Origin: Aurantimonadaceae bacterium
GTDB lineage: Bacteria > Pseudomonadota > Alphaproteobacteria > Rhizobiales > Rhizobiaceae
Assembly (NCBI GenBank): GCA_003232595.1
Contig: QIIJ01000485.1
Span: 1 to 7,070 of the forward strand
Direction: 5' to 3'
Length of the DNA: 7,070 nt
In this document: positions 1 through 5,825 of the stretch, one piece after another
Layout: each line of letters starts with the position of its first letter
Position numbering within the stretch: the stretch's first letter is position 1
The notes under the pieces: generated by a model
Told to the model about the DNA's origin: nothing
The model's input: only the letters and a program-made list of their open reading frames with translations
Databases searched by the model: none
Made by a program: the position numbers and the translations under genes

Positions 1-2
1 AC

Positions 3-197
3 GAACATGCTGCCTATCTCGATGGTTTTATTGAAACAACCAAGTTGAAAAACATGACACTGGTCGTTCATGACTGGGGTTCGGCACTTGGCATGAGATA
101 TGCCCGCCTAAACCCTGAAAATGTGCGGGCACTTGCTTTTATGGAGGCAATCATTCCGCCAGCATTTTTCCACTGTTTCCGCAATTTCTTCAATTGA
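3..197 (+). pseudogene. Haloalkane dehalogenase fragment, truncated at both ends (3' end genuinely lost)
   Basis: Read from base 3, this frame gives 64 residues of an alpha/beta-hydrolase. The nucleophile-elbow motif HDWGSALG is characteristic of haloalkane dehalogenases, enzymes that hydrolyse carbon-halogen bonds to alcohol plus halide. The putative nucleophile Asp is encoded at 72-74, followed by the halide-binding Trp. The Glu of AFMEAI is encoded at 144-146, exactly 24 residues later, the same spacing as Asp106/Glu130 in DhaA, which points to subfamily II. The 5' part lies outside the window. After about base 160 the reading (PPAFFHCFRNFFN, then TGA at 195-197) no longer resembles the family, and more than half the normal protein of roughly 300 residues is missing, including the rest of the cap domain and the catalytic His. 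It is therefore almost certainly inactive. Epoxide hydrolases share HDWG, but the full motif plus the acid position favour a dehalogenase. Confidence 0.75.
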
Positions 198-270
198 AAG
201 AGAGCTGTCATGATTAAAAATGTCACCCCTTTGGGATTTCCCTGTTTATGATTCCATGTAAACAAGAAGC

Positions 271-287
271 GGTCTTGGGTCAGGACC
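271..287 (+). other. Small stem-loop in the spacer after the dehalogenase fragment
   Basis: GGTCTTG and CAGGACC can pair as a 7-bp stem (one G-U pair) around a GGT loop. No T-run follows, so it is not an obvious intrinsic terminator. The remaining spacer from 198 to 356 contains no convincing gene. The stem-loop may be a chance structure or part of the leader of the following gene. Confidence 0.25.
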
Positions 288-305
288 TTACAAATAGTCC
301 GTCAG

Positions 306-333
306 TTGACAGGTGTCATAATTTTGATCATAC
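306..333 (+). promoter_or_regulatory. Candidate promoter / control region before the broken dehydrogenase gene
   Basis: A perfect TTGACA box lies at 306-311. Sixteen bases downstream, at 328-333, is TCATAC, a poor match to a -10 element. The same stretch carries the TGATCA palindrome (326-330 region) and the octamer TCATACCA (328-335), which reappears at 2788-2795 before the binding-protein gene. The placement about 25-50 bases before the GTG at 357 suits a promoter or operator. Only the -35 box is strong, so this is a tentative call. Confidence 0.35.
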
Positions 334-356
334 CAAACTGCGCAGGGAGAGTTGAA

Positions 357-689
357 GTGAGCCAAAAAGCATGTGTTCTGGGGTTGGGATTGATGGGCAG
401 TCGCGCCGCCCTGCGCCTTACCGAAAAAGGCCAGCATGTCGTTGCCTGGAACCGAACTGTTCTTCCCCCCGGGAACAAGATCGCAAGTGTCGCCACCTTG
501 GCACCATCGCCAAGCGAAGCCGTTAAAAACGCATCGGCTGTACTGTTATTTCTTCACAATGCTGACGCCGTATTTGAAACTTTGCTGAGTAGCGGGGCGT
601 CGGTGTCGGGTGGCACCAAAGGTGCCGAGAATGGCGCGCTGCTTGAAGCGACTTATGCCGGGGACATAACGCCGGCCAAAACCACATGA
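357..689 (+). pseudogene. 3-hydroxyisobutyrate/6-phosphogluconate dehydrogenase-family gene with internal deletion and lost C-terminus
   Basis: The GTG at 357 is preceded by AGGGAG (343-348) and begins directly before the Rossmann strand, so it is preferred over the in-frame TTG at 306. The predicted 110 residues open with a GLGLMG dinucleotide-binding loop (Gly9, 11, 14), then a beta-strand ending in WNRT, which is typical of the NAD(P)-binding domain of beta-hydroxyacid dehydrogenases. At residues 78-83 the sequence jumps from LLSSG straight to ASVSGGTKGAENG. In the family that second motif (DAPVSGG..GAE.G, substrate-binding) normally lies about 30-40 residues further on, after a D-S-T/S segment that is absent here. 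The reading then ends at ITPAKTT, without the helical C-terminal domain and its catalytic Lys. Family members are about 290 residues, so this product should be inactive. It lies 30 bases before the aldose dehydrogenase gene, suggesting it once belonged to the same catabolic operon. Confidence 0.8.
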
Positions 690-719
690 ATTTTAGCTGG
701 AAAAACTACGAGGAAAGAG

Positions 720-1751
720 ATGGGCAATCCCCTGACCCGCCGCAAAGTCGGGCATACTGAATGCGATGTCAGCGTACTTGGGCTGGGAGGCGCGCCGCTT
801 GGCAATCTGTTTGAAATTCTGCCGGATGAGCAGGCCCTGAGCACGGTTGAGGCCGCATATGATGCCGGCGTCGGCCATTTCGACATGGCGCCGCAATATG
901 GTCACGGGGTGGCCGAGCATCGGTTTGGGCATGTGCTGCGCGAAAAGGAGCGTGGCACATTCACCCTGTCCACCAAGGTCGGACGGTTGTTGAAGCCGGT
1001 CAAACGCGATCAGGTCCGGCGCGGCAACTGGAAAAAAACCCACGATTTCAACATTGTGCATGATTATACCTATGACGGGGTGATGCGCTCGGTTGAAGAC
1101 AGTTATCACCGGCTGGGCATGAACCGGATCGACATCGCCCTGATCCATGATGTGGATGTGGCCCATCACGGTGATGATTATGATGCCCGCTTCAAGGAAG
1201 CGATCGAGGGCGCGGTGCCTGCTTTGCAGGAACTGAAACGGGCCGGGGTGATCAAGGCGATCGGAATCGGCGTGAACGAAGTCGCGCCAAGCGTGCAGTT
1301 CGCAAAAAACGCTGAGCTGGATTGTTACATGTTGGCCGGGCGTTACAGCCTGTTGGAGCAAGACGGGTTGGAGGAATTGTTTCCCTTGGCCGAGGCCCAG
1401 GGGTTTTCGTTCCTGATCGCGGGGCCGTTCAAATCCGGCATTCTGGCCACCGGGCCCACCCCGGGTGCCACCCATGATTATCGCGCGGCATCAGCCGAAG
1501 TCATAGACAAGGTCAACCGGATCGCCGCGATTTGCGCGCGCCACGACACGCCGCTTGCGGCGGCGGCCATTCAGTTTCCGCTGGGCCAGGCGCGGGTGGC
1601 ATCGGTGGTGACCGGGGCAGTGCGCGCTGAGGAGATTACCCAGAACGTTGATCTGATGGCCCGTGAAATCCCCGCTGATCTGTGGGCAGAACTGCGCACC
1701 GAAGGGTTGCTGAACGAAGCCGCGCCGGTGCCGGACGGCCCCTTCGCGTGA
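720..1751 (+). CDS. Aldo/keto reductase, D-threo-aldose (L-fucose) 1-dehydrogenase type
   Basis: This 343-residue protein is a cytoplasmic NAD(P)-dependent TIM-barrel oxidoreductase. By family, the closest described activities are D-threo-aldose/L-fucose 1-dehydrogenase (aldose C1 to aldonolactone) and pyridoxal 4-dehydrogenase. The aldo/keto reductase tetrad is complete: Asp55 and Tyr60 in FDMAPQYG, Lys86 in STKVG, His143 in LIHDVD. Other family landmarks are GLGGAPLGN near the N-terminus (18-30) and IGIGVNE around residue 190. Length is normal. The ATG at 720 has AGGA at 711-714, five bases upstream. The stop overlaps the GTG of the lactonase gene (GTGA), so the two are probably co-translated. 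That pairing favours sugar oxidation over pyridoxal oxidation. The exact sugar (fucose, arabinose, galactose or another) cannot be read from the sequence. It appears intact despite the broken gene just upstream. Confidence 0.88.
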   Translation: MGNPLTRRKVGHTECDVSVLGLGGAPLGNLFEILPDEQALSTVEAAYDAGVGHFDMAPQYGHGVAEHRFGHVLREKERGTFTLSTKVGRLLKPVKRDQVRRGNWKKTHDFNIVHDYTYDGVMRSVEDSYHRLGMNRIDIALIHDVDVAHHGDDYDARFKEAIEGAVPALQELKRAGVIKAIGIGVNEVAPSVQFAKNAELDCYMLAGRYSLLEQDGLEELFPLAEAQGFSFLIAGPFKSGILATGPTPGATHDYRAASAEVIDKVNRIAAICARHDTPLAAAAIQFPLGQARVASVVTGAVRAEEITQNVDLMAREIPADLWAELRTEGLLNEAAPVPDGPFA

Positions 1752-2650
1752 CCACATCCGGGGTTAAATGCCTGCAGCAGGCCAACGCCATACTTGGTGA
1801 AGGCCCGCTCTGGCACCCCGATGAAGGCGCGTTTTATTGGATCGATATCCTGCGCCCGGCGATTTACCGGTTTGTTCCAGGGCAAGGGCAGACTGGGAAT
1901 TGGCCGATGCCTTCGGCAATTGGAGCGATGGGGTTTTGTAGGGACGGGCAACTGATTGTGGCGCTTGAGAATGAGGCTGTGTGCCTGTTTGATCCAGAGA
2001 CCGGCAACTTGCAGCAGTTCGTTGATCCGATCAGTGTTTGCGGCCCCAAAAATGTTGCAGGCCGGTATAATGATGGCCGCGTCGATGCGCTGGGCAATTT
2101 CTGGCTTGGCTGGTTGACCCACGGGCGCAAGCAACCCGGCGCGCTGTTTCGCATTGAAAGCTCGGGTGCGGTTTGCAAAATTCTGGACGATCCGGTTGCG
2201 CCAAACGGACTGGGCTGGAGCCCGGACGGGCGGGTATTTTATTTTACAGATTCCCATATCAATACGATCTGGGCCTTTGACTGTGATCTGGAAACCGGTG
2301 CGCTTGAGCAACGCCGTGAATTCGCCAAACAGGATCGGAGCAAGGGGATATTTGACGGCTTATGCGTTGATGCCGGGGGCAATGTCTGGACGGCGCTTTA
2401 TGGGGGTGGCGCGGTGGTCAAGCTGTTGCCGGATGGGTGTGAAGGCGGGCGGATTGAATTGCCGGTGCGCCTGGCCACCAGCTGTTGTTTTGGTGGTGAC
2501 GGATTAAGGAACCTGCTGATTACAACGGCTGTTCGCGGGCAAAACGCTGCGGAACTTTTGACGCAACCGCGGGCGGGTTCTGTTTTTTCCATTGTGGTTG
2601 ATCAGCCAGGAATAGCCGAGCAACTTGCGCAGCATACCCAGGATACCTAA
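1748..2650 (+). CDS. SMP-30/gluconolactonase/LRE family sugar lactonase
   Basis: This is a six-bladed beta-propeller metal-dependent lactonase of about 300 residues, expected to hydrolyse the aldonolactone made by the upstream dehydrogenase. Starting at the GTG at 1748, the metal ligands fall at Glu18 (ILGEGPLWHP), Asn153 (APNGLGWSPDG) and Asp203 (IFDGLCVDAGGNVW). These are almost the same positions as Glu18/Asn154/Asp204 in human SMP-30, which strongly supports this start. The RYNDGRVD motif (106-113) is the usual substrate-side segment. An in-frame ATG at 1682 would add 22 basic residues lying wholly inside the dehydrogenase gene, and it is rejected. There is no strong ribosome-binding site, so expression likely depends on coupling through the GTGA overlap. 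There is no signal peptide, so it acts in the cytoplasm. Substrate specificity is unknown. Confidence 0.88.
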   Translation: MTTSGVKCLQQANAILGEGPLWHPDEGAFYWIDILRPAIYRFVPGQGQTGNWPMPSAIGAMGFCRDGQLIVALENEAVCLFDPETGNLQQFVDPISVCGPKNVAGRYNDGRVDALGNFWLGWLTHGRKQPGALFRIESSGAVCKILDDPVAPNGLGWSPDGRVFYFTDSHINTIWAFDCDLETGALEQRREFAKQDRSKGIFDGLCVDAGGNVWTALYGGGAVVKLLPDGCEGGRIELPVRLATSCCFGGDGLRNLLITTAVRGQNAAELLTQPRAGSVFSIVVDQPGIAEQLAQHTQDT

Positions 2651-2666
2651 ATATGAAAAAGTGGCA

Positions 2667-2684
2667 ACCATATGGTATATATGG
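2667..2684. promoter_or_regulatory. Palindromic candidate operator between the lactonase and binding-protein genes
   Basis: ACCATATGGT at 2667-2676 is a perfect 10-bp palindrome. It overlaps a second inverted repeat, CCATAT (2668-2673) and ATATGG (2679-2684) with a 5-base gap. A wider pair, GATACC (2642-2647) and GGTATC (2684-2689), encloses it. The position, 17 bases after the lactonase stop and upstream of the transporter genes, suits a repressor site (for example a GntR- or LacI-type regulator), but no regulator gene is in the window and the assignment is inference. Confidence 0.35.
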
Positions 2685-2782
2685 GTATCAATTTTGAAAA
2701 AGCCCTGCCTAGTTCATCAAAACGCCTGCTTAATGCTCGACCTGATCACATTTTGGTGGATCCTAAAAAGGCCTTGCCTTAA
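2681..2782 (+). CDS. Small hypothetical ORF or gene remnant, 33 codons
   Basis: An ATG at 2681 (or in-frame ATG at 2672) opens a frame ending at TAA 2780-2782. It predicts a 33- or 36-residue peptide containing KRLLNARPDHILVDPKKALP. The composition looks protein-like rather than random, with charged and hydrophobic residues alternating, but I do not recognise the family. There is no Shine-Dalgarno sequence before either start. Given the broken genes nearby, it may be a leftover of a deleted gene rather than a functional small protein; chance is also possible. Apart from this frame and the palindromes, the 207-base spacer holds nothing I can name. Confidence 0.25.
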   Translation: MGINFEKALPSSSKRLLNARPDHILVDPKKALP

Positions 2783-2802
2783 ACCTGTCATACCATTACT
2801 CT
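2774..2802 (+). promoter_or_regulatory. Weak candidate promoter for the binding-protein gene
   Basis: TTGCCT at 2774-2779 and TACTCT at 2797-2802 are separated by 17 bases and lie about 55 bases before the GTG start. Both boxes match the sigma-70 consensus only partly. The TCATACCA octamer (2788-2795), shared with the region upstream of the dehydrogenase remnant, sits within the spacer, where a regulator could act. Confidence 0.22.
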
Positions 2803-2857
2803 TTTATTGGACAATATTGCAGTGGTTCCCCACTCGAAACCTGGGAGGAAATTTGTC

Positions 2858-4664
2858 GTGCTAAAAAGAATAATCGGAATTTCAGTTGCCGTGAGCCTTA
2901 TGGGCGGCAGTTGGGGAGCGATGGCGCAGGAAGCGCCAATGCTCAAAGAACTGGTAGCAGCAGGAAGCCTGCCGCCGCTGGAAGAACGCCTGCCCGCCAA
3001 TCCGCTGGTGGTTAACCCGCTAAATGAGGTTGGCAATTACGGTGGCACACTGCGCCGGGGATCGGCGTTGCTGTTCCCGGTTTTGTTTGTAAACGTCACC
3101 CGCGAACCATTGGTGTCATTCTCGTTTCCGGACCCAAGTGCAGCGGCACCGGGGCCAAATCTGGCGGAATCCTGGTCGTTCAACGATGAAGGAACCGAGC
3201 TGACCATGAATATCCGTCAGGGCATTCGCTGGTGATGGCGAGCCGTTCACCGCAGATGACATCGCGTTCTTCTGGGAAGACATAATGAAAGACCCCAACA
3301 CCACGGTGCCAATTCACCCTGCATTGTTCGTGGCCCCGGGTGTTGCGCCAGAATTTGAGCAAATCGACAAGTATACCATCAAGTTTACCTATCCTTTTGC
3401 ATTCCAATATGCGTTGCAATCGCTGGCCGCTGTCGAGGATACATTTGCCTGGCCCAAGCATATTCTGGCCAAGGATCACCCGCGCTACAACGCCAACGCA
3501 ACTTATGATGACATCAATAAATGGGCACCTTGGTGGTCCGGCCGCAACAAAGTTACGGTGGCCGCATGGAAAATGGATTCCATCAGCGCCGACAACACGC
3601 TCATTCGGCTGGAGCGCAATCCCTACTATTGGAAAGTTGATAGCGAAGGCAATCAACTGCCCTATGTGGACTTTGTTGAAAACAACATTGTTCCGGATCG
3701 TCAATCTGTTGCGCTTGGCAATATCTCAGGTCAATTCGATTACGATGGTACCTGGGTCGGCAACCAGCACTTGCCTTTGTTCCTGAAGGAAAAAGAAGGC
3801 CGTAATCTGGAAATCGGCTGGTTCAACAATACGCCGGGCATGGCCATTTATATGAACTATGACAGTAAAAACGACAATATTCGCGGTCTGGTTCGTGACA
3901 TCAAATTTCGGCAGGCCATGTCGCTGGCGATTGATCGTGATGCGATCAACCGGCAGTTCTTCCTGGATCTGTTGGACCCGACAGCATTTTCATTCAGCCC
4001 GAATTCTCCGTATTTCGACAAAGAGACAGGCAAGTTGTTTGCTGAACTGAACATCGACCGCGCCAACGCCTTGCTGGATGAGGCAGGCTATAAGGACAGC
4101 AACGGCGATGGCATCCGCGAATACGCCGACGGGACCAAAATTGAACTGGTCATGGATGTGGCCAACCACGACCTCTACGTGCCGATCACCGAGTTTTTGA
4201 TCGACACAATCCCTGCCAGTATTGGCATCGGGCTTGTGATGAACAACCAGCAGCAGGACCTGATCTTTGAGCGCCGTCAGACGCTGGACTGGGATCTGCA
4301 TGTATTCGATATCTGGGGTTCAACCGCGCCGCTTGCCAAGCTGGAAGACTGGGTGCCGGTTTCCAAGGGCTTCCCGTTCTGGAACCAGAAAGCCAGCGAA
4401 GCGCCGTTCAGCCCTGAATACGCCGAATTCAGCAACATTCTGTTGGGTGCTCGCGGCCTGGACTACGACACCCGTGTCAGTGAAATGAAACGGGCAAACA
4501 GGATCATGACTGAAAACGTATTCAACCTGTTTGTAGGCTTCTACCGCCGGGCGTTTATCTACAACAGCAAACTGGGTAACATGCCTGAAGAGGCTATGCG
4601 TGATGTGGCATTCGGGCTTCTGGAAGGTCCAATGCGCCCCGAGCAGATCTATTTTAAAAAGTAG
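2858..4664 (+). pseudogene. Family 5 extracellular solute-binding protein of an ABC importer, frameshifted
   Basis: This would be the periplasmic binding protein (SBP_bac_5/COG0747) of the transporter encoded downstream. The GTG at 2858 has GGGAGGAA at 2843-2850. The product opens with a Sec signal peptide (Lys3-Arg4, hydrophobic core, predicted cleavage AMA-QEA after residue 23) and has no lipobox Cys. Family landmarks follow: NYGGTLRRG, NLAESWSFNDEGTE and IRQGIRW. There the frame stops at TGA 3233-3235. The next frame continues exactly at DGEPFTADDIAFFWEDIM (from 3234) and runs to TAG at 4662-4664. The family consensus is W-S-D-G-E-P-F-T, so two bases of a Ser codon (TCN) appear lost. Restored length would be about 602 residues, normal for this subclass. 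The rest, including a DSNGDGIREYADG segment near 4093-4131, looks intact, so the change is recent or a sequencing error. The N-terminal style (LPPLEERLPANPLVV) resembles binding proteins of putative oligosaccharide importers, but peptides or other ligands remain possible. Confidence 0.85.
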
Positions 4665-4678
4665 GTTCTGAACCCAAG

Positions 4679-4706
4679 CATCGTGGTGGCCAAGGTCACC
4701 ACGATG
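4679..4706 (+). other. Long stem-loop after the binding-protein gene
   Basis: CATCGTGGTG (4679-4688) and CACCACGATG (4697-4706) are perfect reverse complements. The stem extends by a G-U and a C-G pair to 12 bp around a CAAG loop. No T-run follows directly. It lies 15 bases after the stop codon and just before a true terminator. Such stem-loops after binding-protein genes often protect the upstream message from 3' decay; this role is inferred from position. Confidence 0.7.
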
Positions 4707-4723
4707 ACCATCATTTCTTTGTT

Positions 4724-4746
4724 CACCCTGTTTAAGGGTGTTTTTT
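4724..4746 (+). terminator. Rho-independent terminator after the binding-protein gene
   Basis: CACCCT (4724-4729) and AGGGTG (4735-4740) pair as a 6-bp GC-rich stem around a GTTTA loop, followed at once by six T (4741-4746). This is a classical intrinsic terminator. It should end or reduce transcription between the binding-protein gene and the permease genes. The permeases then depend on read-through or on their own promoter. Confidence 0.8.
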
Positions 4747-4760
4747 GTAAATCCACCCCA

Positions 4761-4790
4761 TCGACCAGACTTACTGCGCTATGTTAGGAT
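4761..4790 (+). promoter_or_regulatory. Weak candidate promoter for the permease operon
   Basis: TCGACC (4761-4766) and TAGGAT (4785-4790) are 18 bases apart, each matching four of six consensus bases. They lie between the terminator and the permease start, where a promoter would be needed if termination is efficient. The call rests mainly on position. Confidence 0.22.
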
Positions 4791-4826
4791 GAGTCCCACC
4801 TGCACCCAGAAAGGAGGACACACATT

Positions 4827-5816
4827 GTGCTAAACTATTTTTTGCGTCGGCTTGTAGGCTTGGTGCCAATGTTTCTGGTCGTGTCCTTCATCAGTTTCAC
4901 TATTATCCAACTCCCCCCCGGTGATTTCGTAACCACATTGATTTCCCAGATGATGGCGGCCGGCGATTCAGGGTCTTTGGCCCGCGCAGATTTACTTCGC
5001 GAGCAATACAACCTCAACGATCCGTTTCTGGTGCGCTATTGGGACTGGCTCTCAGGCATCTTGGTTGGAGATTTTGGTGTCTCCGTCATGTTTCAGGGCG
5101 CTGAGGTTGCAGACCTCATTGGCACTGGTTTTCTGTTTACGATTTTGCTTGGTGGCATATCGCTGATTTTTGCCTGGAGCCTTGCAATTGCCATTGGCAT
5201 CTATTCTGCCACCCACCGTTATGGCATCGCCGATTACAGCTTTACCTTTCTTGGCTTCATCGGACTTGCGGTACCGCCGTTCCTGACGTCACTGCTGTAC
5301 GTTTTCGCAGCAGTGTTCATATTTGGCGCCGATCAGGTAGGGGGCTTGTATTCTGCCGAATTCCGCGATGCGCCCTGGTCGCTGGCCCGCCTCTACGATC
5401 TTCTGGCCCATATGTGGTTTCCGGTGGCGGTGCTTACCCTGGGGGGCATGGCCGGGACAATGCGGATCATGCGTGGCAGCCTGATTGATGTGCTGAACCA
5501 ACAATATATCGCCACCGCGCGCGCCAAGGGGTTATCGGAGCGAACGGTGGTTCTGAAACACGGCGCGCGCGTGGCGATCAACCCGCTGATCAGTCGGCTG
5601 AGCATGATTATTCCCGATCTGTTTTCCAATGTCATCATCGTGTCGGTTGTGCTGAACCTGCCGACACTGGGGCCGCTGTTTTTACGGTCGTTACTGGGGC
5701 AGGACATGTTTGTAGCCGGTGCCATTTTGCTGATCCTGGCGGTGTTTGTGCTGGTAGGCAATCTGTTGGCCGATCTGGCGCTGGCCTGGTCCGACCCGCG
5801 TATCCGGCTGGAATAG
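4827..5816 (+). CDS. ABC importer inner-membrane permease, DppB/OppB type
   Basis: This 329-residue integral membrane protein is the first permease of a PepT-family (peptide/nickel/oligosaccharide) ABC importer. It starts at GTG 4827 with a strong AAGGAGG (4811-4817) nine bases upstream. The N-terminus LNYFLRRLVGLVPMFLVVS and first membrane helix (about 9-29) are typical of DppB. A periplasmic loop with LPPGDF follows, then helices at about 102-124, 137-166, 195-213, 262-282 and 296-320. The cytoplasmic EAA loop that contacts the ATPases is visible at about 227-256 (YIATARAKGLSERTVVLKHG). The protein ends in SDPRIRLE, matching the common DPRIR ending. Length and all signature regions are normal. 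Nine bases separate it from the second permease gene, so the two are co-transcribed. Family membership is firm; the substrate is not. Confidence 0.93.
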   Translation: MLNYFLRRLVGLVPMFLVVSFISFTIIQLPPGDFVTTLISQMMAAGDSGSLARADLLREQYNLNDPFLVRYWDWLSGILVGDFGVSVMFQGAEVADLIGTGFLFTILLGGISLIFAWSLAIAIGIYSATHRYGIADYSFTFLGFIGLAVPPFLTSLLYVFAAVFIFGADQVGGLYSAEFRDAPWSLARLYDLLAHMWFPVAVLTLGGMAGTMRIMRGSLIDVLNQQYIATARAKGLSERTVVLKHGARVAINPLISRLSMIIPDLFSNVIIVSVVLNLPTLGPLFLRSLLGQDMFVAGAILLILAVFVLVGNLLADLALAWSDPRIRLE

Positions 5817-5825
5817 GGTGGGACA

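Noticed and set aside
159..209. Antisense reading containing SIEEIAETVEKCW opposite the end of the dehalogenase fragment
   Set aside because: It looks protein-like, but the open stretch is short, bounded by stops, has no start or ribosome-binding site and overlaps the fragment; possibly a relic but not supportable.
693..1475. Long open frame on the - strand opposite the aldose dehydrogenase gene
   Set aside because: It is a shadow of a strongly coding + strand gene with a complete catalytic tetrad; the antisense product shows no recognisable family.
1682..1747. ATG-initiated N-terminal extension of the lactonase
   Set aside because: The extra 22 residues lie inside the dehydrogenase gene, are basic and unlike the family; the GTG at 1748 puts the metal ligands at the expected positions.
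1571..2311. Long open frame on the - strand across the dehydrogenase/lactonase junction
   Set aside because: It spans two genes that have clear + strand motifs; its product has no domain and is explained by codon bias.
2807..2857. TTG-initiated extension of the binding protein
   Set aside because: It would place 17 polar residues before the signal peptide and skip the strong GGGAGGAA before the GTG at 2858.
3228..3237. Programmed frameshift in the binding-protein gene
   Set aside because: There is no slippery heptamer or CTT-TGA type site, and a +1 shift at TGG-TGA would delete the conserved Ser; a simple 2-base loss explains the data better.
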